Shown piece by piece: positions 33,079 through 44,280 of a DNA stretch of 64,000 nucleotides. The notes below the pieces were generated by a model. That model did not search any database, had not been told where the DNA came from, and was given only the letters and a program-made list of their open reading frames with translations. The position numbers and the translations under genes are program-made. How positions within the stretch are numbered: position 1 is the first letter of the stretch; every line of letters begins with the position of its first letter. Source of the DNA: Owenia fusiformis (lineage: Eukaryota > Annelida > Polychaeta > Sabellida > Oweniidae); contig CAIIXF020000002.1 of NCBI GenBank assembly GCA_903813345.2, forward strand, positions 21,464,455 to 21,528,454, given 5' to 3'.

Positions 33079-33570
33079 TTAATTACACCCCAGTCACATT
33101 TGTCGTACGGAGGCGGTGCGTCGACCGCAGATCAATTGTATTACTGCAGCGAGCGTAGGAAAACTACGCTCGCCTTGCGGCCTCCGTACGGCGTATCCAG
33201 TTTTTTACAGGCCGCAGGGTCGCCGTAGAAATTATAACTCGGAGTTATAATATTTGTTCATTTCTGTGGTCCCCGTAGAAACCAACTGGCTCAACAAGAT
33301 TAAATCATTATTTGTCAATGTTTCACGATCAATTTTCATTTGATATTACATCCTAGCACTATGAATAACATTTATAAATTGTCCCGATGTAAATACAATG
33401 AAAAAAGTATTATTTATCAACAGAAATTTAAAATTTACCGTTCGGCTGCCGTGGGAAATGTGACTGCAAAGTATGAGAGCGCAGAAATTCCACGGCGAGC
33501 GTAGAAATGTTACTGGCCGCAGAAATGATAGACCGCAAGGTCACCGTAGGAAATGTGACTGGGGTGTTAA
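33079..33570. mobile_element. ~490-bp foldback element with ACACCCCAGTCACATTT ends
   Basis: ACACCCCAGTCACATTTG at 33085 mirrors AAATGTGACTGGGGTGT ending 33567, and TTAA occurs at both outer edges (33079-33082 and 33567-33570). Inside are GC-rich stems such as CTACGCTCGCCTTGCGG and CGGCGAGCGTAG, plus ATTATAACTCGGAGTTATAAT. No coding. TTAA flanks would suit a piggyBac-type MITE, but that is an inference. Confidence 0.75.
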
Positions 33571-33606
33571 GGTTGACAGTTATTTATACAAAGTAATAAC
33601 ATTTTT

Positions 33607-33707
33607 ACAGTCGCCATCTTGTTGCACAGTCGCCATCTTGTTGTACAGTCGCCATCTTGTTGCACAGTCGCCATCTTGTTTACAGTCGCCATCTTGTTGT
33701 ACAGTCA
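33607..33707. repeat. 19-bp minisatellite, CGCCATCTTGTTG
   Basis: Five copies of ACAGTCGCCATCTTGTTG spaced 18-19 bp. Each contains CGCCATCTTG, the reverse complement of the YY1 core AAGATGGCG. Confidence 0.95.
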
Positions 33708-33837
33708 TGCTGACTCATGCAGTCTTGGCAAACAGTTAAAGCATGGTGGCAGCTACAGAATCGAACGGTCTACTCTCTAAGGTTTTTTTAAAAAAAAGTC
33801 ACTAGTGTGTAACAAGGATAGACAAGGCATTAAAAGC

Positions 33838-33950
33838 AAAATTCCCAACATCTGCCATTTGTTTCAGACACCAAACAACAACCGCCGAACACCATCTACA
33901 AAAAGGTTGGAGACTATAACAATATGTGACACCAATTGTGACCTTGACAC
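33838..33950. repeat. dispersed ~130-bp repeat, copy 1
   Basis: Shares CTGCCATTTGTTTCAGACACC, CCGAACACCATCTACAAAAAGG and TTGGAGACTATAACAATATG with copies near 51497, 52786 and 53938. No tRNA-like box A/B seen, so SINE status is unproven. Confidence 0.75.
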
Positions 33951-34280
33951 AATAAAACGAAGTTCAATCAAGTTGTAAATCGAGGAGTCCCTTGCATAGG
34001 TGCAACGTGAATGTGGAAACGTTGTTCTGTCCAATTTATTCCGAGCACAAGAGAAGCCTTTTTCAATTCATGCATACAGTTTCAAGATTGATAAATAGCT
34101 CTTGTTACAATCAAAATAGATGTCAGAATTGATATCGGTTAAGAGGACTCGTAATTATCAAGGCAAGAACCCAAAAATTGTATCATTAAAAATGTACTTT
34201 AAGATTTATTGGTGCATTATTTATTGTCGAATATGTACCCTCGTACAACGAGTGTACCCAAATGTAATCGGTCATCTAAC

Positions 34281-34438
34281 TACAGGGTGGTCCAAATAAT
34301 GGAACATTACTTAAATGTATGCTGAAAATTTATTTCTCCACTTAATGTTTTTATTTGTGGTAAATACACCAAAAATGTAACTGAGCAGCCATAATCAACA
34401 TGTTTTCAAAGGCTTCCCAAAAATTGAGCCACCCTGTA
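34281..34438. mobile_element. 158-bp MITE of the ACAGGGTG family
   Basis: TACAGGGTGGTCCAAATAATGG at the left and AAAAATTGAGCCACCCTGTA at the right, at TA sites. A solo right end (TTTTTGGACCGCCCTGTA) follows at 34555, and the flank ATGGTCATTGC...CAGTGCCAAGTCTCTCACG is duplicated at 34447 and 34566, so the locus has been tandemly duplicated by about 115 bp. Confidence 0.8.
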
Positions 34439-34915
34439 TATACGACTAATGGTCATTGCTTTAAACAGTGCCAAGTCTCTCACGTGTGGATGAATTTGCG
34501 CAATATTTCAGACTGAAATTGATTAATACTGTTCCACTTTTTGGACCGCCCTGTATTACGACCAGTGGTCATTGCTATACACAGTGTCAAGTCTCTCACG
34601 CGGGGATAAAGCGCAATACTTCAGAAAATGGAGCAATAAAATAAAATATAAAATAAATATAAAAATGTAAATATAATGTGACAATGCATTTGGACATTAG
34701 TTTTGCTTTGCACTGGCACTCAAGTCGATCGATGGACATGGCTTGACTGATATATATAGCGTGCGTTTCAGTCATGGCATTTTCAAGATCAAGACTTCAA
34801 AATATTGAAAAATATCAACGTTATTAGTTATACGTTGTCATGACACTGTCCAGCAGTATCGAATAAATAATGTCATGCCATCTATTGGTGTTTATTCCAG
34901 TTTTGGCTACATGAC

Positions 34916-35109
34916 CTAGTTTTTTTTCTTCAGATAAATATTCTGATCGGGCTCCCCTTGTTGTGTCAGCCTTAGCTTATTTCGTCGCTCCTTCTCAGCG
35001 AACACAATCACAACGATCCAAACGATGATAGAGAGGTAAAATGTCCCAACGTAGCCGAATAATACATAGTTAACCGACGAATACTGAACTTCGCCCCATT
35101 CTTCAACAT
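34916..35109 (-). CDS. alternative last exon E of the CUB gene (63 residues)
   Basis: Acceptor TTTCCAG, then VEEWGEVQYSSVNYVLFG, a TM segment ending IVWIVVIVF, a basic stop-transfer (EKERR) and a short tail ending in KKKN, which fits the KKXX ER-retrieval pattern. Stop TAG at 34918-34916; AATAAA on the minus strand at 34896-34891. It has the same entry phase as exon D and the same juxtamembrane pattern (EE..xx[IV]QY...NY..FG), so the two are duplicates. Confidence 0.85.
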
Positions 35110-38100
35110 CTGGAAATATTAATTCATATAAAGCATGTTAATTGAAGAATAATGGTTTAAATATGGTAAAGGGTAAGACTGTACTTTCGTTTTGGTACAA
35201 TTCGGCCATTGTAATATTCTTCGCAAACTAAAAAATCAAACTGGAAAAGCATGTTGGAATTGGTATGTCAACTTGTTTTATTAGCCAATGTTAGCATGCA
35301 GAGAGATTAGTTTTTAAACGATAGTTAGTAATGTCAAAACGCAGAATTGCATAACAGAAGACCAAACTTGTTATTTGTAACAGCATAATGGACCTATATC
35401 CGATCAGGTGACATCGTTGGGTGTCAAGGATGATTCTCAAGCATTGTAATTCAGCTACAATTGGTTCAAAGTCGTACATTGTATTTCGTATTCTCGTATC
35501 CTTTAAGATTGACGTAAGACGCCCCTTTCAACCGATCATTCCCACGTTTAAGCCCATGGGGGATAGATAGAAAACTCTATTACCTATATTGAGTTAGGAT
35601 GCATGTTGGTTTTATGACTATTAATATTAGCAGTCAGTGGATGAAGTCAGCAACGCAGTGGACGTCTTATGGATTGCAATTCTTGAAGTCCTCCTTGATA
35701 TTGACTCCAGTCGTTCTAAAATATCTAATTCTGACTTTTGCCTTTGGAGCATGAGTCTTTGTCGTTTTCTAACCGTTCTACCGTTGTCTATACAGACAAA
35801 TGTTATTGTTATAATGAGAGAAATCAGGAGCAGTACACATATACCAAAACATATGTAGTTGGCAAGTCCATATTGAATGTCTTTGAATTCTTCGAACACT
35901 GAAAAGTAAATGGTTAGGATTAGAACATCTAATAAAGTATCATGTAGAAATCAAGTGGGTGGTGTTACGAAATTAAACGAGCTAGGGTGAGTACAAGATA
36001 AGCACTTTTAGCAAACAAAAATAAAAAGACGGCAAGAATGTATTCCAGTAGACGTCTCCATGGTTTTAAGTCAAATGTGAGCACTGGTACTTTTTGGTGT
36101 ACATGTATGGTTAGAAGAAACAGTAAGGTTAATATTAAAATAAACATACATTTCCCAACCTTCAAATTGGAAGTAATTAATATTATTCGTTGGGAGATCG
36201 TGTAAAGGGAAATGCTGTGCAATGATTATTTATGTTAATATGTTAGTAGGTTAATTTAAATATTTGTGAGTTCCAACTCCCAACTAAGTTAATTAACTAG
36301 TTAGTCATTGATTTGCATTCACTCTCTTGTTAAACTCGTACATACGAGAATCAGCCACCGGAAGACAGGCCATCTTGTTACAAAGACACAGTGTCTTTGT
36401 ATCACGATACCTTCCAGTGTCATTGCTGGAAATGTTTACTCACTTTTTGGCATCGTCCAATACTCTAATTCAAAGCCATTGTCTTCAAATTGATTATCAG
36501 CTCGAAATACAACTAAAGCTTCGTTTGAGGAAGAGCTAACGGTGTAAGTTGGGGTATCAAGACCGCATAATTTACGTAGAGTCCTAGAATACAGGCCATC
36601 TCCTGAAAATGAAATAAGGATTTTTATGTTAATGTGTTCATGTGGTTTGAAATGAGATCACCCAGTGGTATGCGTTTAGTACGTGTGTTATTTCCAACTA
36701 TTTTGATTTATCGTACAATGGAACCTTGTCATTGGAACCCATTCAGAACCTCAATTTGTTGTTCCTCTTCGCAATACAATCAGCTTTACTGTACAATCAT
36801 CTTAAATGTACAATCAGCTTTACAGTACAATCATCTTAACTAAAAAAATCAGCTTTACAGTACAATCATCATAACTGTACCATCAGCTTTACAGTATAAT
36901 CAACTTTACTGTACAATAATCTTAACTATACAATCAGCTTTACAGTACAATCATCATAACTGTACAATCAGCTTTACAGTACAATCGTCATAACTGTACA
37001 ATTAGCTTTACAGTACAATTATCTTAACTGTACAATCAGCTTTACAGTACAATCATCATAACTGTACAATCAGCTTTATAGTACAATCATCATAACTGTA
37101 CAATTAGCTTTACAGTACAATTATCTTAACTGTACAATCAGCTTTACAGTACAATCATCATAACTGTACAATCAGCTTTATAGTACAATCATCATAATTG
37201 TACAATCAGCTTCACAGAACAATCATCATAACTGTATAATCAGCTTTACAGTTCGATCACCATAACTGTACAATCAGCTTTACAGTACAATCTTGCCACA
37301 GTCTCTGCTTCCCCTCCCTACCTTTGTTCCACCTTTTGAAGGTGGGGTGTTTGTTGGGGAGACTAGACATTTTGATTTGAGCGAAGTGAACTTGACTTTC
37401 ATACAATCCAGTACTCTAAGTAGTCATTGACCTTGACCTACATACAATCCACTATCTCTAAGTATTCATTGACCTTGACCTGCATACAATCCAGTATCTT
37501 TAAGTAGTCATTGACCTTGACCTATATACAATCAGTATCTCTAAGTATGCATTGACCTTGACCTACATACCATCTAGTATCTCTAAGAAGTCATTGACCT
37601 TGACCTACATACCATCTAGTATCTCTAAGTAGTCATACACACAACTCCCGCTGTCTTGTAGCTTTAAATCTTTAAACCTAAACTGGATCATTTCGTAACT
37701 TTTGTCCGACTTAATTAGCCATTTGCATAGTTGAGCTCTGCAAGTAAAAACATCAATTTAGATAACACACATAAACCATTTTAATCCATAGTTAGCACGA
37801 TATTCATAGGATAACATGTCAAAATAAAAACAGTATTTTTGTAATCAGTGGTAAAATATGATATTTTTGACAAATTTTCACTTAACCATAGCATACGGCT
37901 TTTAAGCCATGACATACGGCGCCGTATGCTATGAATTGTGGATTTTTGCTACTTCAGACTCAAAACGAGGATAAGTGTCAACATCGCCGGTGTAAAAGGG
38001 TAGGGGGTCCAATAAGGGCCTTTAAGAAAGGGGACCATAATCCCCAGGGGACCATAATTTCTTTTACACCGGATCGTTTGGAAAATTCGAATTAAATAAT

Positions 38101-41100
38101 TTCCAACCATCCCAAATCAGAATCCAAAGTGAAAAGAAAGTGTCTGATATCCCCTTTCCCCACCATTCAAGTACCAATACCATAATCAGTGATCGTAACA
38201 CCAAGGGACATTCCATTCAAACTGAAGTCATTGCAATATACGTTAAAGAAAAATTAAAATTGATAGCCAATACTAATAACATTAACAAAAATAGCTATAG
38301 ATACAAGTATTCATACAAGATAGGCTAGATAGAGCACTCAGTTTTAACTGACACGGGAGAAATGGAGTGTTGCATTAGTGTCACTCTGTTCCTTTAGTAG
38401 CTATAATTGCTCTAAAAAGATGGTTACATAAATACATCGATTTTAGCTATAGTACAATTCAAGTGGGATGGTATAGAGTATCTATAGATCCGTAACCCAA
38501 GTATGAGGATATATACCCCTGTATTTAGAAATACATTTAGAAACTAGAAAAACAGCAACTCCACGGAGTAGCAAATCCCACCAAACAAAACATATTTAGA
38601 TTATTAGTGGCCATCTTGAAAATTCCTTCTTGAGCAGAGCTTGTTTGTCCCTAAGCATCAACATATAAAATGTAAACCATATCCATAAATTAAAATTTGA
38701 GTTATCAAAGATTACATTCTTTTTTACTAAAAATGGCGGCCATTTGAAATTCTGCAGTCATTTTGAAAATCTTTCTCGAACAGAGCTATAGTGTCCCTAG
38801 GTATCAGCATATAAAATTTGAATTAAGAAAAATGGCAACCATTTTGAAATTCAGCTGCCATTTTGAAAATTCTTCCTCGAACAGAGCTACTGTGTCCCTA
38901 GGCATTATCCGTTCGCTGGTATTAGAGTATTTGAGTTATCAAAGATTATGTTTTTTTAACGAAAATTGCCGTCATTTTGAAATAAAGCGGCCATCTTGAA
39001 AATTCTTTGTCGAACATAGCAACTGTGTCCATAGGCATCATCATATAAAATTTGAACCAAATTCGTTCAATGGTATATGAGTTATCAAAGATTACGTTTT
39101 TTACGAAAATTGGCCGCCATCTTGAAATTCAGCCTCCATCTTGAAAAAAATTTGTCGAACATAGCTACTGTGTTCCTAAGCATTATCATATAAAATTTGA
39201 ACCAAATCCGTTCACATTTGAGTTATCAAAGATTACATATTTTTACGAAAAATGGCCGCCATTTTTAAATTAAGCGGCCATCTTGAAAATCTCTTTTTGA
39301 GCAAAACTCCTTTGTCCCTAGGGTTCGGCATATAAAATTTGAACCAAATCCGTCAACTTGTATAAGAGTTATCAACGATTACATTTTTTACGAAAAATGG
39401 GGGCCATTTTGAATTGAGCGGCCATATTGAAAATTCCTTCTCGAGCAGAGGTCCTACACTCATAAGGCTATAAAATTTGAACCAAATCCGTCAACCGGTA
39501 TTAGACACACGGACGGACGGACAAACGGACGGACGGACGGCTTCTCCATATCCCCCTCGAACTTCGTTCGGTGGGATAATAAAAGGTACTATTCGAAACA
39601 GTCTCTTAATCGCTCTCGTAAAATTGCCGTATTTATATTTCACTCTACTGTCATTAATCGAGATATAAATGGTATTGTTTGTAAAATTGATTCCCGTGTG
39701 GAGCAATTTTAGAATGTTATTGATCTCGTTTTTCAGTAAAAATGTTATAAAGTTCGCACACACTCGGTACGAAACTTACGGAAATGAATTGGAAGTAACT
39801 GGGTATAGTTGTATTGTTCTGAAATGCAGTCCTAACGTTTAGCATGGGTATCCAATCAAACTTGACCAATAAAATGTTTATCGATTCTAGACTATTCTTC
39901 TCGGGTGAAAATATTATGCTTTTCTTTATAAGACGCAATACAAGATTTGCGTTCGGTGTTTTAATACATTTTTATGTCCGAGAATCGCATGCCATAAAAT
40001 CGCATTTGCTGAAATCACCGATCCCTGGAATCCCTCATCACCCAGGCTTCCAATTCCTGACATTTCGAGAATGCATTTCCACAAATCGAAATTGTTCCAT
40101 ACTGTATTACACATCAGACGGTGTGATACTGCATGCATTTTTTGTATTTTTACAACAATTTTTGATTGTCATCATTGATATACCGTTTTGTATATTGGAT
40201 TAAATCTTTAATAGACTTAGAATCCACCTGTCATTTCAAAATACTAGTAGGAATGAAATATAATGTCATCGTGACATTAATAGCTCTTTGATGCTGTTTC
40301 CATATCGATTCGTATCTCCATTTTCTCGGAGCTATCCTTGCATTCATTAGAACCACCATCCGGGGATTAATTAAGCATGAAAACCCCTCAACCTGAACAA
40401 GACTATATTTCAATCAACATTCTATAGCTAAAACTTCACATCCGTTCTCATAGTAAATAGTAAGTAGTAAAAGTAAGGGCTAATTACCATCGTTGTTTTT
40501 GCTTTTATGGACGGTGGCAGATTGACAATGGGGATATTGTCCAGGGAGGTTAGGCTATCTTACAAAAACTGGCGACGTTTAATGTTACATTTTTACATTT
40601 TGTGAATTCGTGTAAGTTTCGAGATTCCCAAATATAACGTTTAAGGTTGTAGTCTATGGATGAAAATCCAAAAATCTGCCTTTTGAAATGGATTCAATTT
40701 AGGATAAAATCTAGGACCGTATGAATAGATTTATTAACATAATGCAGATACCCAGATTAATCACGCAATGCATTGTTGATAGAGAAAATATCTGCATAAC
40801 GTTTTGGATCGTTTGAGCCCAGATATTTCTCAACATATCACAGTTAGGTTTAAGCCCGAATACCTAACAGGCCTTTCTATAACCATTTGTTTTGTACGGC
40901 GTGGAGTATTTTATCATGCATCATATTGTAATACTCACGCTTCATAATTGGAAGGATAATTTGGGGATGAGATCGTTTGTACTTCTGACGTTCCTTGTAG
41001 GGTCACCTTATCTGACGGACATTTGATCCCTAAAAACATACAATACATCTGTAAGTATAGAGTTTCGGAGTAGTCTTGCTTAAACGACTCTGTACCCCCC

Positions 41101-42209
41101 CCCTTATCCTTCTCTCTGTATATTGCCTGGTAAAGAGAGTGAAGGTGAAGGGGGGGGGGGGGGGGGTGGATACAGTCTTTGAGCAAGACTAGTTTCGGAG
41201 ATGCTAAAACGACAACTTTTGAATCCTGTAACAACTGTATATTCGTTATCAAGTTGTTTTTAATCTATAATGGCAAGTTATATATATTATATCATACAAA
41301 ATAGAGACATTTATGTCAAACCCAACCCACTTTGGATTTATCAACCACTTATAATGTTTAATTGATTACAAAATATAAATATTAAGAAATTCCTTCTTCA
41401 TAAATCAAATATCGTCTCCTTATGATTTTTATTTAAAAGGTTTATAAAAAATTTTAGTTCTATTAAGTCATCAGCAAATGACCAAGATCTTTCTTCAGGT
41501 TAAAAGCCAAAAGTTTGAATTTGATTTTTCTTCAATCACATCACATTTGTTCGGAAATGGTAAATTATGGTTTTAATCGCTGAGCACGCTTTATTTTAAC
41601 AAGTTTATTCGATATGTTTCTAAACTTTTTAAGGGGAGTTTATTTATTACGAAAACTCCGGAAGGTTGGACCGATCTTAACCTTGAGCTTTGAGTTCCTC
41701 CATTGGAACACTTGTTAGAGATAAGTCAGGTAATTTTGCAAAATGATAAAATATATAAGTATGACCGTGTTTGATGAACTTCTTAACAAATGATATGTGA
41801 TATGTCATTTTGAAGTGACAACACCTGAAAATTTGACATTCACCCTGGCCGGGACTTTCACCTTTGATACATTTCCCACACCTATACAATCATTTACTAT
41901 CTGAGGCCCAGGAATACGTTATAAATTGTTCAAAAGTGGTATAGGACAATGTCAGTCTAAGCTTCTTGCTTCACTTATATGCAGGAGGAAAATATCCATG
42001 ATTCAAGTGAATCTACAAAATATTATAAAAACGCAGATTTACCCAGGGGGCGATTCTAGGCCCTCTACTGTTTGTGAATTACATTCCCGACCTGGCGACA
42101 ATTTGAATGTATACAATTTGAAATGACACTAAGTGTACTTACCTGTACAAAGATACACAAGCTCGCCTAGAATTGTGGCAAGAAGTGTGAGGTGATTGCC
42201 TAGGTTCAT
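34916..42209 (-). CDS. single-pass CUB-domain membrane protein with alternative last exons
   Basis: Coding exons on the minus strand: 42209-42143 (signal peptide MNLGNHLTLLATILGEL), 41029-40939, 37737-37613 and 36602-36444 (one CUB domain in three pieces), then either 35898-35627 or 35109-34916. All junctions are GT-AG and phase-consistent (1, 2, 1, 1). The CUB hallmarks are CPSDKVTLQG, ISSPNYPSNYEA, LCKWLI, DYLEILDG, LCG and FEDNGFELEYW, with four Cys for two disulfides. The Y/D/D positions associated with calcium in CUB domains are partly present (DYLEI; DNGFE). Isoforms are 237 and 211 residues. A type I surface protein is expected; ligand unknown. Introns are packed with minisatellites and transposons. 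Confidence 0.88.
35627..35898 (-). CDS. alternative last exon D of the CUB gene (89 residues)
   Basis: Acceptor ACTTTTCAG, then FEEFKDIQYGLANYICFG, TM segment through LIITITFVCI, and a 55-residue basic, Ser/Thr-rich tail (NGRTVRKRQR; LDILERLESISRRTSR). Stop TAA at 35629-35627. A minus-strand AATAAA at 35282-35277 lies between D and E and could end the D isoform. Upstream of E in transcription order, so isoform choice would be exon skipping against early polyadenylation. Confidence 0.87.
36775..37292. repeat. ~34-bp minisatellite in the CUB gene
   Basis: About 15 copies of AACTGTACAATCAGCTTTAC / AGTACAATCATCAT in the intron between CUB exons 36602 and 37613. Copies alternate in a ~100-bp higher-order pattern marked by the ATTAGC and ATTATCTT variants. 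Confidence 0.93.
37389..37630. repeat. 42-bp tandem repeat copying the end of CUB exon 3 and its splice donor
   Basis: Five to six units of CATTGACCTTGACCTACATAC / ATCYAGTATCTCTAAGTAGT (plus-strand view). The unit nearest 37613 is the real exon end: on the minus strand ACTTAGAGATACTAGATG is coding and GTATGTAGG is the donor. The next unit (donor at 37570-37569) repeats TTAGAGATACTAGATG/GTATGTAG intact. Confidence 0.9.
37889..38075. repeat. two small palindromes
   Basis: ATAGCATACGG / CCGTATGCTAT at 37889-37932, and a MITE-like pair CCGGTGTAAAAG / CTTTTACACCGG spanning about 37985-38071 with an inner GGGGACCATAAT direct repeat. Both in a CUB intron. Confidence 0.75.
38544..39580. mobile_element. 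1.0-kb element of YY1-motif units, copy 1 (CUB intron)
   Basis: Begins CTAGAAAAACAGCAACTCC, then AGTAGCAAATCCCACC; ends CTCGAACTTCGTTCGGTGGG ATAAT after a GGAC microsatellite. In between are ~7 diverged ~146-bp units with GCGGCCATCTTGAAAAT, ACTGTGTCCCTAGGCAT, ATATAAAATTTGAACCAAAT and GAGTTATCAAAGATTACAT. Same organisation as 48478-50212. Confidence 0.88.
41068..41200. mobile_element. 133-bp inverted-repeat element near CUB exon 2
   Basis: TAGTCTTGCTTAAACGACTCTG at the left mirrors CAGTCTTTGAGCAAGACTA at the right; the inside has a C-run and a long G-run. It ends 39 bp upstream (in transcription) of exon 41029-40939. Confidence 0.8.
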
Positions 42210-42226
42210 GTTGCACTCTCTGGCAT
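42206..42226 (-). promoter_or_regulatory. 7-codon uORF overlapping the CUB start codon
   Basis: In the 5' UTR part of the first coding exon (which starts at 42229 after a CAG acceptor), ATG at 42226-42224 opens a 6-residue frame whose TGA (42208-42206) overlaps the main ATG (42209-42207) as ATGA. This arrangement can favour or limit reinitiation at the main start. Confidence 0.65.
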
Positions 42227-42231
42227 ACTCT

Positions 42232-44280
42232 GAAAATAATAAATCATAAAATCATAATTTTCTCATATAAAGAGTGACGTCACAAAAATGTAAATATGTA
42301 CGCACAAAAGCCAAAGGGAAATAACAAAAAATTACAGAACCCAGCAAGAAAAAGAAAAGATCTAAGTTTACACCAATCATAAGGAAAACAAATCCCAACT
42401 ATCCCAAAGCATAATCCAACTAAAAAGAAACAATGTCCCCATCCCCACATTCAAATTACATTATCACAATCTATGGCCATAAGAAAAAGAAATATAACGG
42501 TCGTTGATGCCATTAAATACAAAATCGTTTTGCCCATCGAAGTGTTTATCAATACAAAAATATCATGAAGATTCCACTATAACTGAGGACTTTATTCCAA
42601 AGTTACAGGGTTTTTGCAATTCCGTTTTCAATAGAGTCAAGTTCACTATGGAAATATGTGATGAATTATTTAAAGGAAATCATTTTTTAGGTTAAACATT
42701 CACCGTCATGGAATATTTTTTCTGAATGGATCTATGTCTATTTTAGATTATTCTAGTTAATACAATCAGCCATTTGGATGATTTCAACCCAATGTGTCAA
42801 CACAAACTGATTTTTACTGCCGACCATGTGTCATGAAATCAACGACCTTTAACATAAGAATCGGAATCTGGCAATTGGCAATTGGTACATAAAGAATAAT
42901 TTTGAATTGCACCCCATGTTAACATATAAAATAGTAATCCATCCCAGCTAACCGACACACGACAACAAATCAAACTGACGTAATTATCAATACCAATAAT
43001 GGCACATAATCCGATGATTGCGATACTTGAAAAATAACCAACATTGATGTTGTTATGTTCTACAAATGAGTGCGTTCTGCGCTCTGTCCGATCGAAACCA
43101 AAAGCTGTTAAAACTAAGTATATATTGTTGCGCTAAATGACATACAAATACCCACCAGCGTTGAAGTATATGAGATTTCTATGTTTTCGGATATGAAGTA
43201 CGTTCTCACAATTGTAATTATACCAGGAATATTTTTCATAAAACTCAATCGATGAACATTATTGCAAGTTTGCCTGGACGATCTCTTTGAACGGATATCA
43301 ATTTCGCATTTACTTTCCTCTGTTGTTTTAAAATCAGAGAAAGTCAATAACGTGGTGCTATTACTGATCGTATTCAGTTGAATATGATGTATGACGTTTG
43401 ATTAGTTTTTGATAAGGTGTAACTAAGTTTATCATCCTTGTAAGGAGTACGTTTGATGAAACATGATCATTCATGACCAAATTTTGGATTAATTATGGAT
43501 AAACTATGAGTATCGGGTTTTATGATAAATAATAGTCGAGGGCCGTTGGGCCCGAGGCTGTTATTTATCCTTAAACCCAAATGGTCCACGATCCAATATA
43601 GAAAAGTGAATATAGAAAATTGAACGTTTGAAATAACACGAAAAGATCACATAGTCTAACAACGTTCTATCGACAACTTAATTTGTAGTAAAATGATATC
43701 TGCGCTTGCCAAGACATACACAGGATGTAATTTCTATAACGAATATGACAAATTATCCGTTATCAAATAATCGTTTTAAGGATTTTAGTATTACTTCAGT
43801 CAATAACGTGAATGCACTCTCAGATTCACATATACGTATAATTCCATATAATTAAAGAAAATTGCGGACTTGGTTTAGTCCTATTTAAGTCCTCTTTCCC
43901 CTATCTCTGTTGTGTATCTTTGAAACTAACAATTTATTCACAGGATAAGTATAATCTACAAAAACATCGATATATCATCATCTTACGCTTACAAACTCAA
44001 AGTAAACCTGGGGTATTTTTTAGTATGAGAGTTTGCGCTGGCGTATTCTCGGGCGTATTCTTTTCATGGATATGGATACCATGTTTTGAAGAATACCCTT
44101 TTGACAAAAACAGGAAAAGAATACAAAAGAATCATTTATTGCCTTCTCAATATAGTGTTTTCTAGTTAAGCTTAGTAAAGTTCATTATTCTATTCATAAT
44201 TTCATACATACAATCAATTTTAATGGTGGTGATTTTCTTAATTTCGGAATCAATCATTACATACATTCTGCGATATGTAA
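42232..44280. other. probable 5' intron of the CUB gene; no coding seen
   Basis: The CUB first coding exon has its own 3' splice site at 42230, so a 5' UTR exon must lie upstream at higher coordinates. I cannot place it. Open frames at 42504, 43114 and 43920 are unsupported. ATGAGTATCGGGTTT...AAACCC around 43505-43575 forms an imperfect hairpin. Confidence 0.45.

Noticed and set aside
35965-36222. Hydrophobic 85-residue minus-strand frame between CUB exons, with FEGWEMYVYF in another frame, possible third alternative last exon
   Set aside because: No good acceptor with a pyrimidine tract in the right phase, and the resemblance to exons D and E is limited to a few residues. Kept as a possibility only.
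39491-40203. Overlapping frames on both strands after the GGAC microsatellite, including a 119-residue plus-strand frame
   Set aside because: They lie in a CUB intron, have no domain or conserved splice sites, and begin partly in the transposon tail.
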